Assembly (NCBI GenBank): GCA_012729815.1
Contig: JAAYCJ010000321.1
Span: 1-42,200 of the forward strand
Direction of reading: 5' to 3'
Origin: Phycisphaerae bacterium
GTDB taxonomy: Bacteria; Planctomycetota; Phycisphaerae; JAAYCJ01
DNA length: 42,200 nt
The notes under the pieces are model-generated. The model had not been told where the DNA came from. It was given only the letters and a program-made list of their open reading frames with translations, and did not search any database. Below are positions 13,903 through 22,281 of the stretch, in pieces. Made by a program: the position numbers and the translations under genes. Position 1 is the stretch's first letter. Every line of letters begins with the position of its first letter.

Positions 13903-15774
13903 CTATCCGTCGATCTGCTTCTCAACGTACGCCAGCCATTCAACCGTCTCATCCCGCTCGTCCGTCATGCCGGTATCGAGGGCCTGCCGCAGGAACTCCC
14001 GCGCCTCGGTCCACCGACCCGACTGCATCGCCTCCTGGGCTTGGAACAGCAACGACAGCCCCTTCACGCGTACGGCGCAGTGCCTGACGTACTGCTTGAA
14101 CTTGCGACACTCCGCCAGATCCGCATCGCGAAGCTCACCGGCGTCCCGATCGAGCTGATCCAACACGCCCACCGTCTTCGAAAAAACCTCCAGCCGGTCC
14201 TTGCCATGCCTTCCCAGGTCTGTGCTCAACTGCCAGCGATACTGCGGCATCTTGCGGTTCCATCCCAGACCCCACGCGTCCGTCGACCGATTCCACGGAA
14301 ACCGATAGATCAAGGCCTGAAGGGAACTCAATGCCGCGTTCAGCCGGTCCCACAACGCTTCCCCCTCCAACGCCTGGGATTCCCCGAACGCCCATCGATA
14401 GTAGTCCCGACGGTAGGCGCCCGCGTCAAAACCCTTGTCCTCAGCCATGCGGGCCCACAACCCGCCGTTCTGATAGCCCACCCAGCTCATGCCCTGGTCG
14501 CTCTCCGTGTTCCAGGTGATCCACAGCAGGAACATCTGGTCGATGCCCATCCGCTTGAACTCCCGGAAATCCGCCGCCATCGAGGGCCCGAACACCGGAC
14601 AGAGATTCGACAGCATGAAGGTGTCGGTGTGCATGGAAAAGACGTACGCCGCCTGCGAATTCCGACGGCAGTACTCCTGCAGGTATTCGTGAAACAGCCG
14701 ATGCCCGGGCTCAGGGTTCTCCGCCAGGGGAATTGAAAGGTTCTGCCCCCAAAAGGCGAACAGCGTCGGGACGTCACGGCATTCGGGCGGCACCCGCAAC
14801 GTCCGCGTCGTGCTCTCAACCGTCAGCGGCCGTTCGCGATTGTCGAAGTTGTACGCCTCCTGAAAGACCTCCACGTCGGGCAGTTCCTCCTGAACCCGCT
14901 GGCGTATGCGCTTCACCGCGTTCCCGTATAACTCCATGAACGGCTTGTCTCGGCACCGCTCGCACCGGCACACCGCCCCGCCGTCGCCCGGCCAGATGCT
15001 CAGCCGCTTCATTTGCGGTATCCGCCGAAGCGATGCGATCACGTTCCTGGCGCATTCCTCGACCGCCTCAGCCGCCGAGTAGCAGAAATTGTCGCCCGTG
15101 TACTTGCCGCGAACGCGCTGCCCGTCAACCTGCGGATACCAATCCGGATGCCGGTCGTAGTATGCATCCGACTTGAGGAAGTAACACATCGCATGCCCGC
15201 TGCCCTCGAGCATCAGGCCGCGAAGGTTGACCGCGTCGATGATGGCATTGGCGTCCACGTGGCTGGTGCTTCCGTCCCAGCGCCACATATCGAGGCCAAA
15301 CGAGTTGAACCGGTTCTTGGCCGCCCAATCGACCAGTTCGACCGTCATGTCCAACTCCGCGCGAATCGTCCGGACGTCGAATTCAGCCGTCTGCGCCCTT
15401 CGCGCGTCGCGGGGAATCTCAAGGCGATCCCGCTGCGGAACGCACTCGAAATCCGGCGAGAAAAACCGCACGCCGCCGAATGTCTCCAGAAAGGCATAGA
15501 CCCCGAACAGGACGCTGCGGGAATTGCTGCCGGCGATCACGAGGTTATCGCCCTGCGTCTCGATCGAATACCGGTCCCGATCCTCGTCGCCACCCATCTG
15601 CTTCAAGATGATCGCCGGCTCCCCGGCGGCAACACCGGCAAGCGGCAGCCAAACCCCTCCAATCCGCTCCAGGTACCGCCGCAACTCAGCCGCCGCGAAA
15701 CGGATCGTCTCAGAGCCCTGGGCAAGAATACTGTACGCGGACCGACGGCATTCAAACAAGGTCAGGACGGACAT
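13903..15774 (-). CDS. DUF4838-type glycoside hydrolase-like protein
   Basis: 623 residues, start at ATG 15774 (MSVLTLFECRRSAYSILAQG). The N-terminal 130 residues match the alpha-glucuronidase-like accessory domain seen before DUF4838: AAAELRRYLERIGGV, then SVLFGVYAFLETFGGVRFFSPDFECVPQ. The central barrel-like region has NRFNSFGLDMWRWDG, CYFLKSDAYYDRHPDWYP, FCYSAAEAVEECARNV, LSIWPGDGGAVCRCERC and LFAFWGQNLSI, hallmark blocks of DUF4838. It probably acts on a plant or algal glycan, but the activity of the family is poorly defined. No signal peptide is visible, unlike many relatives, so it may be cytosolic. The same frame stays open to 16869 across the neighbouring gene; that extension is spurious. 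Second gene of a unit with the Gfo/Idh/MocA gene, 53 nt apart. Confidence 0.85.
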   Translation of the reverse strand: MSVLTLFECRRSAYSILAQGSETIRFAAAELRRYLERIGGVWLPLAGVAAGEPAIILKQMGGDEDRDRYSIETQGDNLVIAGSNSRSVLFGVYAFLETFGGVRFFSPDFECVPQRDRLEIPRDARRAQTAEFDVRTIRAELDMTVELVDWAAKNRFNSFGLDMWRWDGSTSHVDANAIIDAVNLRGLMLEGSGHAMCYFLKSDAYYDRHPDWYPQVDGQRVRGKYTGDNFCYSAAEAVEECARNVIASLRRIPQMKRLSIWPGDGGAVCRCERCRDKPFMELYGNAVKRIRQRVQEELPDVEVFQEAYNFDNRERPLTVESTTRTLRVPPECRDVPTLFAFWGQNLSIPLAENPEPGHRLFHEYLQEYCRRNSQAAYVFSMHTDTFMLSNLCPVFGPSMAADFREFKRMGIDQMFLLWITWNTESDQGMSWVGYQNGGLWARMAEDKGFDAGAYRRDYYRWAFGESQALEGEALWDRLNAALSSLQALIYRFPWNRSTDAWGLGWNRKMPQYRWQLSTDLGRHGKDRLEVFSKTVGVLDQLDRDAGELRDADLAECRKFKQYVRHCAVRVKGLSLLFQAQEAMQSGRWTEAREFLRQALDTGMTDERDETVEWLAYVEKQIDG

Positions 15775-15827
15775 CCGGGCCTCCCGCTTGAAGGGATCTA
15801 CCGCCTTCGTTTCCTTCCATTCGAAGC

Positions 15828-17249
15828 TCAGCCGCCCTGCTTCGCCGCCACCTGCTGCTTCTTCAACTCGCCTGCCTCGTGGGCGCCCACGAGTTTGACG
15901 TTCGGCTTGACCATTTCGATCGGGTCCTCGTCGGTCGGCATGGGCGGATAGTCCGGGCGGCGCAGGCCAGGCACCAATTCGGCGATTCGGACCGCCTGTC
16001 CGCTCGCCATCGAGTGGTTCGCCGCCACGCCGGTCAGGATCGAATACGCTCCGCTTCGCTCGTCGGCGGCCCGGAGGTACTTGTCCTTCGGCGGATCGAC
16101 GGCGAACAGATCGGCCAGCAGCGGGTCGTCGCCGCCGCCGTGGCCGCCCGTACCCGTCCACAAATCCACCGAGTACGACGTCTGGAAATGCGGGAAGACC
16201 CGTGTGTGCGTCCCCTCGTTGATCAGCTCGCCCGGCACCGTCCCGTCGCCGTTGATGTACACCGACTCCTGGCAGACGTGCTCCAGGCGGCCCTTCGAAC
16301 CGTTGAACGCGATCATGTACCCTTCCCACGGCGTGAACGCGTTGAGCGAATACGACAGCTTCGCGCCCGTATCGTACTCCACCACCACGTTCATCGAATC
16401 CTCGATGTCGATCTGATCGCTGAACACGCACCGGTCGCGGATATACCCGTCGTGATGCTCGTTTTCCAGATACAGGTCCCGCAGGCTCTCGTTCGACCGC
16501 ATGTCCACGTGGAACGAGCACTTGCCCGCCTCCGGACAGTCCAAACAACGCTCCGACCGCTTCGTCAGCCCCGCCCGCTCCGCCGTCGCCGGCGTGTAGA
16601 ACTTGCGGTGCCCCATCGCGAACACCTTCGTCGGCACCGCCGACAGCCACCAGTTCACCAGGTCGAAGTGGTGCGTCGCCTTGTGCACCATCAAGCCGCC
16701 CGAATTCCGCTTGTTCCGGTGCCACCGCCGAAAGTAATCCGCCCCGTGATGCGTGTTGAGCAGCCAGTGAAAGTCCACCGACTGAACGTCCCCGATCACC
16801 CCGGACATCAGCATGTCCTTGATCTGCGTCCGCGGCGGCGAGTAGCGGTAGTTGAACGTCACCGTGCACTTGCGGCCCGTCGCCTTCTGCGTCTCGATGA
16901 TCTTCCGGCAGCGGATTTCATCGGTCGTCATCGGCTTTTCCGTGATCACGTCGCAACCGAGTTCCATCGCACGGCGGATGTAGTCGCTGTGAGTCACGTC
17001 CGGACCGCTGGTCACGATCACGCAATCGGGCTTCTGCTCGGCCACCATCCGCTCAAAGTCTTTCGCCTCGTAGCCCGGAACCTCCCGCCCCGTGTCCGCC
17101 GCCCACGACACCCGCATCTTCAGCCGGCCCGGATTGATGTCGCAAAAACCCACCATCTCGCAGACGTCCGGGTAGCGATCCATCACCGCACTGGTGTACA
17201 TCCACGACCGACCGCCCAGACCAACCTGCGCAAACCGCTTCTTCGCCAT
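15828..17249 (-). CDS. Gfo/Idh/MocA-family oxidoreductase
   Basis: About 473 residues. The NAD(P)-binding Rossmann start is MAKKRFAQVGLGGRSWMYTSAV, followed by KPDCVIVTSGPDVTHSDYIRRAMELGCDVITEKPMTTD, which carries the family's EKP motif (catalytic Lys). NYRYSPPRTQIKDM and GGLMVHKATHHFDLVNWWLS (catalytic His region) complete the picture. A Cys cluster (CLDCPEAGKC, about 245) is seen in several Planctomycete members. Likely oxidises or epimerises a sugar or sugar derivative in the cytosol. Two ATGs in tandem (17252, 17249) are available; GAGGG stands 5 nt before the second, 2 nt before the first, so I chose 17249. It leads a two-gene unit with the DUF4838 gene. Confidence 0.92.
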   Translation of the reverse strand: MAKKRFAQVGLGGRSWMYTSAVMDRYPDVCEMVGFCDINPGRLKMRVSWAADTGREVPGYEAKDFERMVAEQKPDCVIVTSGPDVTHSDYIRRAMELGCDVITEKPMTTDEIRCRKIIETQKATGRKCTVTFNYRYSPPRTQIKDMLMSGVIGDVQSVDFHWLLNTHHGADYFRRWHRNKRNSGGLMVHKATHHFDLVNWWLSAVPTKVFAMGHRKFYTPATAERAGLTKRSERCLDCPEAGKCSFHVDMRSNESLRDLYLENEHHDGYIRDRCVFSDQIDIEDSMNVVVEYDTGAKLSYSLNAFTPWEGYMIAFNGSKGRLEHVCQESVYINGDGTVPGELINEGTHTRVFPHFQTSYSVDLWTGTGGHGGGDDPLLADLFAVDPPKDKYLRAADERSGAYSILTGVAANHSMASGQAVRIAELVPGLRRPDYPPMPTDEDPIEMVKPNVKLVGAHEAGELKKQQVAAKQGG

Positions 17250-17272
17250 CATGACCCTCTCACTGTTCTCTG

Positions 17273-17305
17273 TCGCCTGTCACAAAAAGCACGTTTTTCG
17301 CCTGT
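17273..17305 (-). promoter_or_regulatory. Direct repeats with inner inverted repeat in the Gfo/Idh/MocA leader
   Basis: TCGCCTGT occurs at 17273-17280 and 17298-17305, 25 bp apart (about two and a half helical turns), flanking AAAAAGCACGTTTTT (an A5/T5 inverted repeat). They lie just downstream of the -10 box, where a repressor could block the unit. Operator function is inferred. Confidence 0.4.
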
Positions 17306-17322
17306 GGCACGGCAAAATCTAG

Positions 17323-17351
17323 ATTATCCCACGCCCAACCGACCATAACAA
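17323..17351 (-). promoter_or_regulatory. Putative promoter of the Gfo/Idh/MocA-DUF4838 unit
   Basis: Minus strand TTGTTA (17351-17346), 17-bp spacer, GATAAT (17328-17323); leader about 65-70 nt. Confidence 0.55.
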
Positions 17352-17450
17352 GGTTCTGCCGCGAAATTCCCGCCACGACCCCGCGATCACCGCGCCTGCC
17401 GGCCCCGCCGCCATTCGATCACCAGGATCACAAAAAATGCTTATATAGCC

Positions 17451-17479
17451 TTGTAATACGTATTACGGGTCATTATAGT
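17451..17479 (+). promoter_or_regulatory. Promoter with overlapping 14-bp palindromic operator (GH42 gene)
   Basis: TTGTAA (17451-17456), 17-bp spacer, TATAGT (17474-17479), in a locally AT-rich patch. The perfect palindrome GTAATACGTATTAC (17453-17466) covers the -35 and half of the spacer. Its even length and central CG are typical of LacI-family operators, and a LacI regulator is encoded 3.8 kb downstream; regulator assignment is inferred. Confidence 0.6.
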
Positions 17480-17526
17480 ATGGGCTAAGAGACTGGTATG
17501 CCTGCGAACATGTTGGAGATCGACTG

Positions 17527-20500
17527 ATGAAGATGTCCTGGGTTCTTGTTCCGGCGATGGTCCTGATCTGTACGTTTTCGGCGATCGCCGACGAGGCGGC
17601 AAGCCGCCCCGCCGGCTCCCAGCTCCACTCGCAGGTCCGCGACCGGCTGGAGCCGGCCGATCGCCTGCTGGTCGCCTTTCAACAATCCGAGCGCGACCGA
17701 TCGCCTGCGGTGGGCTTTCGGGCCAAGGACGACCCGGCCCTTGGGGCCGACGTGCGGGCATGGTGGGACGAGCGGGCGTTGACCCTGGAAGTGCGGGTCT
17801 TTGATCCGACCGACGGCCCGGGCGGGGTCGGCGCCGAGCTGTGGATCCATGACGGCATCCAGGTGGGCATCGAGACCAATCCCGAGAACGACATCCTCCT
17901 GCCGGGCTACACGCCCACGTCGTTCGAAATGGGGTTCTCGCCCCAGCCGGACGGCGGCGTGGCCATGTTCTGCTGGCAGCCCGGCGGTCTGGCCATGGAC
18001 GACGTGCGGGCCGAGAGCGAGAAACTCGAAGCCGGATATCGCCTCACCGCTGCGATTCCATGGAAGATGCTCGGCGCCGCGGCGCCGTTGCGATGGCTGG
18101 GCCTCAACATCCTGGTCAACGACGGGTCCAACGGCCGACGGTTCACCGAGTGGACCAGGGGCATCGGCGACGGCAAGGATCCCAACGAATACGTCCGCGT
18201 CGCCCTCGTCGGCCGCGACGCGGGCCAATCCTCCGCCGGCCGCTTCGCCACCGATCAGATGGTCGGCAAGGCCTACGACGAGGACGAGACCTTCAGCGGA
18301 CGGTTCGTCGAATATGCGCTCGCCGATCTGCCCGCCCAAGAGGTGACCCTCACCGCGACCCACGAAAACGGCCAGGCCATCGACCTTGGAACGGCCGATT
18401 TGCCTCCAGCCGCCGCGGGACAGGTGCGAGTGATCCAGTTCACCGCCGCAGCCTCGCGCCTGGCGGCTGAAGGACGCTACCGGCTCTCGGCCTCCGATCG
18501 TCCGGTGACGGCGGTCAAGCCGATCGTCCGGACCAACACCAAACGCCGCATCGAGGCCAAGATACAGGAGCTTTCAGATCGGACGGATGCTCTTGAAAAG
18601 CGTCTGGCCGAACGTCCCGAGCACGCCGCCGACGCTTACGTCGGCATGGGCGTGCCGACCGCAAGACGGTTTCTCGATCACGTCCGCGCCGGCGGCTGGG
18701 AAGGTAATCAATCCGACGACTGGGACGTGATGCAGCTCGAGGAGGTCGAGTGGATCCTCGATTGGACGGACGAACGTCTGGATCGCCTCTCGCGCGGCGA
18801 GGTCCAGGTCTACCAGCGGCCGGTCCTGCGGCCGGAAACGGTGACTGTCCGCGACGGTGCGTTCCACGGCAAGATCATCGGCGACGATCGTGAGCGCCCG
18901 CTCTACCTCGGCGGCTACGGGGCGTGGGACAAAGTCATTACCGATCTCCCGTTCCTCACCGCGGTCGCCACGAACCTCACCCAGCAGAGTGCCTGGTCGA
19001 AGATGATGCAAAAGGACGGCTCGATCGAGTTCCTCGGCATTCCCAGCGAAACCGGACCGAGCCGCCTGCTGAAAAACCTCGACACCTGCGCCGAGCGCGG
19101 CGTGATGGTCGATCCCATCATGACGCTTCACGTCCTGCCCGACTGGGTGGCCTACGAAGCCGACGACGTCTACGGCATCGAAGGGGGCGGCTTCATCCGC
19201 TACAAGATCGACCACCCGGTCATCCGCAGAGTCCTACGCATGTGGACCGAGGCCCTGGTCGCCCCCATCAAGGACAAGCCGGCCCTCCTGAGCGTCTGCA
19301 CCACCAACGAACCCGCGTACGCCCAGAGCGGCCGCGACAAGTACAGCCGCCCAGCCTGGATCGCATATCTCAGAGAGCGACACGAGACCATCGAATCCCT
19401 CAACGCCCTCTATCAAACCGAATACGCGACGTTTGAAGATGTCCCCGTTCCGCCCCTGCTCAAGTCGATCAGCGAGTTGCCCAAGGAACTCACGGCGCTG
19501 CGGTGGTACTACGACTGGATGGCCTTCAACAACCGCCACCACGCCGCCTTTCACCGCTGGCTCCACGACGAGATCAAGGCGGTCGGACCGAACGTCCGGG
19601 CCCACACCAAGATCATGCCGCTGCTCTTCGACCGGGCGAACCTGTTTATGGGCATCGACCCGGAGCTGATGACCGAGCCGATGGACCTGGCCGGCTGCGA
19701 CTCGTTCGGCAGATGGTCGTGGACTCCCGGCGGCGAGTATGCCTACGACTGGCAGGAAGAAGAGGCCTGGTATGAATTGCTCTTCTCGTTCGGCGGCAAG
19801 CCCGTCTACAACTCGGAGAACCACCTGCTCAACACCGATCTGCCCCCGATCCACATCCCGGTCGGCCACACCCGCTGCGAGGTCTGGCAGAACGCTCTGC
19901 ACCACCTGACCGCCAGCGCCATCTGGGTCTGGGAGGTCTTCCCGCCGTACGAAGGGGCCACCATCTACCGCCGACCGGCCAACATTTACGCCGCGGGCAA
20001 GGCCGCTTTCGACGCCAACCGACTTGCCAATGAGGTCGCCGCGATCAACGCCGATCGCCCGGAGGCCGCCATCCTCTACTCGATGAACTCCATCTTCTGG
20101 CAGGATGACTGTCCCGCGTTGATGCCCAAGATATTCACCGCACTGATGTTCATGGGCAAGCCCGCCACGTTCATCAGCGAACGCCAACTGGCAGCCGGGG
20201 TGGTCCCGGCGAACCTTAAGTGGATCGTTCTACCCCACGCGACCCACCTGACCGATGAGGCCGTCGCGGGTCTGGCACGTTTCGTCGAATCCGGCGGCCG
20301 CGTCGTAAACGTCGGAAGCGAGTGCATGGCGTGGGACGCCTACCACCGCCCGCGCTCATTGCCACAAGTCCTGGCCCAGGCGCCGACGGTCGATCTGCCC
20401 GCAACCGAGAAGCAACTCCACGCCGCCCTTCGGGAGATCTTCAGCCGCGGGGGAATGGAATTCCTCGCATTGCTCGACGCCGAGACCGGCCAACCCGTCT

Positions 20501-20703
20501 GGGGTGTCGAATACCGCGCGGTCGCCTACCGCAACCGGCTCCTGGTGCCGATGGTCAACTTCCTGAACCGTCCCCAGCGGGTGCGTGTCCACTTCAAGGG
20601 CCAAGCCATGGACCTCCTGGCCGAGCGCTCGCTCGACCTGGATGCCGGCGAGGGCATTGCCCTCGAATCGCTGCAGCCGAGGGTGCTGTCCATCGGCGAT
20701 TGA
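17527..20703 (+). CDS. Secreted GH42-like beta-galactosidase with N-terminal CBM9-like domain
   Basis: 1058 residues. Signal peptide MKMSWVLVPAMVLICTFSAIA, cleavage likely before DEAAS. Residues 40-230 resemble a CBM9/DOMON carbohydrate-binding domain (DVRAWWDERALTLEVRVFD, GAELWIHDGIQVGIE, LTAAIPWKML). A helical linker (about 340-430) follows, then a GH42-like (beta/alpha)8 barrel: acid/base E595 in VCTTNEPAYA and nucleophile E764 in PVYNSENHLL, 169 residues apart, close to the known GH42 spacing. The C-terminal part (KWIVLPHATHLTDEAVAGLARFVESGGRVVNVGSE) is the amidotransferase-like trimerisation domain. It should release galactose or related sugars from oligosaccharides, outside the cytosol. 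The ATG has GGAG 8 nt upstream. A strong promoter/operator precedes it. Confidence 0.88.
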   Translation: MKMSWVLVPAMVLICTFSAIADEAASRPAGSQLHSQVRDRLEPADRLLVAFQQSERDRSPAVGFRAKDDPALGADVRAWWDERALTLEVRVFDPTDGPGGVGAELWIHDGIQVGIETNPENDILLPGYTPTSFEMGFSPQPDGGVAMFCWQPGGLAMDDVRAESEKLEAGYRLTAAIPWKMLGAAAPLRWLGLNILVNDGSNGRRFTEWTRGIGDGKDPNEYVRVALVGRDAGQSSAGRFATDQMVGKAYDEDETFSGRFVEYALADLPAQEVTLTATHENGQAIDLGTADLPPAAAGQVRVIQFTAAASRLAAEGRYRLSASDRPVTAVKPIVRTNTKRRIEAKIQELSDRTDALEKRLAERPEHAADAYVGMGVPTARRFLDHVRAGGWEGNQSDDWDVMQLEEVEWILDWTDERLDRLSRGEVQVYQRPVLRPETVTVRDGAFHGKIIGDDRERPLYLGGYGAWDKVITDLPFLTAVATNLTQQSAWSKMMQKDGSIEFLGIPSETGPSRLLKNLDTCAERGVMVDPIMTLHVLPDWVAYEADDVYGIEGGGFIRYKIDHPVIRRVLRMWTEALVAPIKDKPALLSVCTTNEPAYAQSGRDKYSRPAWIAYLRERHETIESLNALYQTEYATFEDVPVPPLLKSISELPKELTALRWYYDWMAFNNRHHAAFHRWLHDEIKAVGPNVRAHTKIMPLLFDRANLFMGIDPELMTEPMDLAGCDSFGRWSWTPGGEYAYDWQEEEAWYELLFSFGGKPVYNSENHLLNTDLPPIHIPVGHTRCEVWQNALHHLTASAIWVWEVFPPYEGATIYRRPANIYAAGKAAFDANRLANEVAAINADRPEAAILYSMNSIFWQDDCPALMPKIFTALMFMGKPATFISERQLAAGVVPANLKWIVLPHATHLTDEAVAGLARFVESGGRVVNVGSECMAWDAYHRPRSLPQVLAQAPTVDLPATEKQLHAALREIFSRGGMEFLALLDAETGQPVWGVEYRAVAYRNRLLVPMVNFLNRPQRVRVHFKGQAMDLLAERSLDLDAGEGIALESLQPRVLSIGD

Positions 20704-20757
20704 CCCCAGAACGCTCAGAAAACGCCACAGCCCCCTCCCGGCCGGCTTCGGTGACGG

Positions 20758-21018
20758 TCACGGACGGTCGCGCCTGTCCCACGACCCCAAGCGGAAACGC
20801 CTGCCCTGCTGCCACGCGCGGATGACCATCATCGCCATGAGCCCCATCACCAGGATCAGCCCCAGCATGACCACCGTCTGCGGCCAACTCAGCGTCCCCA
20901 GCGCCTTGAGAATCAGAATCAGCGTGGCTGCAACATTCCCCAGCACCATAACCGCGTGTCGACCGGGCTCCACCTCAACCCGCATGACTGTTGCCCCTTC
21001 GAATATCGAAACAGCCAT
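20758..21018 (-). CDS. Small membrane protein, function unknown
   Basis: 86 residues starting MAVSIFEGATVMRVEVEPGRHAVMV. Two hydrophobic helices can be seen (about 22-42 and 48-67: NVAATLILILKAL and TVVMLGLILVMGLMAMMVI), followed by a basic tail rich in Arg (RAWQQGRRFRLGSWDRRDRP), as expected for an inner-membrane hairpin with the tail in the cytosol. I do not recognise a family. The Shine-Dalgarno is weak (AGG, about 10 nt from the ATG). It sits alone on the minus strand between the GH42 gene and lacI; the remaining bases up to lacI are AT-rich promoter DNA. Confidence 0.5.
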   Translation of the reverse strand: MAVSIFEGATVMRVEVEPGRHAVMVLGNVAATLILILKALGTLSWPQTVVMLGLILVMGLMAMMVIRAWQQGRRFRLGSWDRRDRP

Positions 21019-21110
21019 ACACGGTAGCCTAAAACATCAGTCTAGCAGAATCCGATCAGCGACGCAAGATGAATCTGAAGCAAACCTATCTCAATGGCCA
21101 CAAGCAACAT

Positions 21111-21187
21111 AAGCATTAAGATGCTTAATAATAGCTAGTTATATCACTTTATCACCGCATATGCCGATTGTTAAGCGGACGATTAAC
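21111..21187 (+). promoter_or_regulatory. Inverted repeats upstream of lacI (candidate autoregulatory operators)
   Basis: Overlapping inverted repeats AAGCAT/ATGCTT (21111-21126) and ATTAAG-ATG-CTTAAT (21115-21129), then GTTAA-N8-TTAAC (21170-21187), the last lying 10 bp before the -35 box. They share a TTAA core. The sequence is unlike the GTAATACGTATTAC palindrome of the GH42 gene, so it is unclear whether the same regulator binds both. Confidence 0.4.
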
Positions 21188-21196
21188 TTAATTTGC

Positions 21197-21225
21197 TTGA
21201 CTTGAGACCTTAACTTCGGTACTCT
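21197..21225 (+). promoter_or_regulatory. Putative promoter of the lacI operon
   Basis: TTGACT (21197-21202), 17-bp spacer, TACTCT (21220-21225). Short leader (about 18 nt) with AGAGGA before the ATG at 21250. Confidence 0.55.
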
Positions 21226-21249
21226 GGAGTTCAAACGAGAGGACGGTCA

Positions 21250-22281
21250 ATGCCCACGATCAGACAAATCGCCGACGTGGCCGGGGTTTCGGTGGCAACC
21301 GTGTCGTACGTGTTGAACGACCGCCCCGACGTCTCCGATGAGACCCGCGAACGGGTGATGGCCATCGTTGAGAAACTCAACTACGTCCGGTCGCGCACCC
21401 GCAAGCGCAGCCGCGGTCGCAACGTTCCCGCCATTCGCAGCCTCGCCTTCGTAAGCTGCCTGCCGTTCGATCCGTGGACGGACCCCTATTTTGGCCAGTT
21501 CCTCAAGGGCTGCATCGAGGCAGCCCATCAGACCGAATCGGTGGTTCAGGTGACCCAGATTGACCCGGAGAAGCCCGGCCGCGACCGGATCCCCCTGGCC
21601 GTTCGCGAAAGGATCACCGACGGCCTGATCGTCACCGGATGGCCCAGCCGGCAGTTGATGGCCATGCTGTCAACCCAGAACATCCCCATGGTGCTGATCG
21701 ATACGCGCGACGTGTACGAAGGCTACAGCCACATCCGCCCGGACCACGGCGGAGGAGCGGCCAAAGCCGTCCGGCACCTCCACCAACTCGGCCACCGCCG
21801 GATCGCCGTCATCACGGGCGACATGCAGTTTGAATGCGAAGCCGAACGTCTGGCCGCCTATCGGCAGACGATGCGGGAGCGTGGCTTGGAGGTCCACGAC
21901 CGCTGGATCGTCAGGCAGCCGTTATTCTGCGAGCGCTGCGGCTATGATGCCATGCTCGCCATGATCGACCGCGGCCTCGACGTGACCGCCGCCATCTGCC
22001 ACGGCGATCTGGTCGCCCGCGGCGCTCTGACCGCCGCCAGAGAACGCGGTGTGGTCGTTCCCAAGGATCTGAGCATCATCGGATGCGACAATCAGCCGTG
22101 GTCCGACCAGACCATTCCCGCCCTGACCACCATCGACGTCTTTCTCCAGGAACTCGGAGCCGTCGCGTTGCGTCATCTCCTTCAGCGGGTCAACCATCCG
22201 ACGCTGCGGCCCCAGCGAATCGTGCTCGAATCGGAAGTCGTGGTCCGCAAGACCACCGCACCGCCGGGAGAACAGGCATGA
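21250..22281 (+). CDS. LacI-family transcriptional regulator
   Basis: 343 residues, standard length. The helix-turn-helix and hinge are at the N-terminus: [46 protein letters not shown]. The periplasmic-binding-protein-like effector domain follows ([108 protein letters not shown]). It probably senses a sugar released from the local glycan and represses this operon and perhaps the GH42 gene. It has an unusual Cys pair in the core (CERCGYDAM). The stop codon overlaps the start of the prepilin-like gene (ATGA), so the two are translationally coupled. Confidence 0.95.
   Translation: MPTIRQIADVAGVSVATVSYVLNDRPDVSDETRERVMAIVEKLNYVRSRTRKRSRGRNVPAIRSLAFVSCLPFDPWTDPYFGQFLKGCIEAAHQTESVVQVTQIDPEKPGRDRIPLAVRERITDGLIVTGWPSRQLMAMLSTQNIPMVLIDTRDVYEGYSHIRPDHGGGAAKAVRHLHQLGHRRIAVITGDMQFECEAERLAAYRQTMRERGLEVHDRWIVRQPLFCERCGYDAMLAMIDRGLDVTAAICHGDLVARGALTAARERGVVVPKDLSIIGCDNQPWSDQTIPALTTIDVFLQELGAVALRHLLQRVNHPTLRPQRIVLESEVVVRKTTAPPGEQA

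Noticed and set aside
15775-16869. A 365-codon N-terminal extension of the DUF4838 gene, open in frame up to 16869.
   Set aside because: It runs through the Gfo/Idh/MocA gene in another frame, has Arg/Gly-rich composition and no domain; the conserved DUF4838 start matches ATG 15774.
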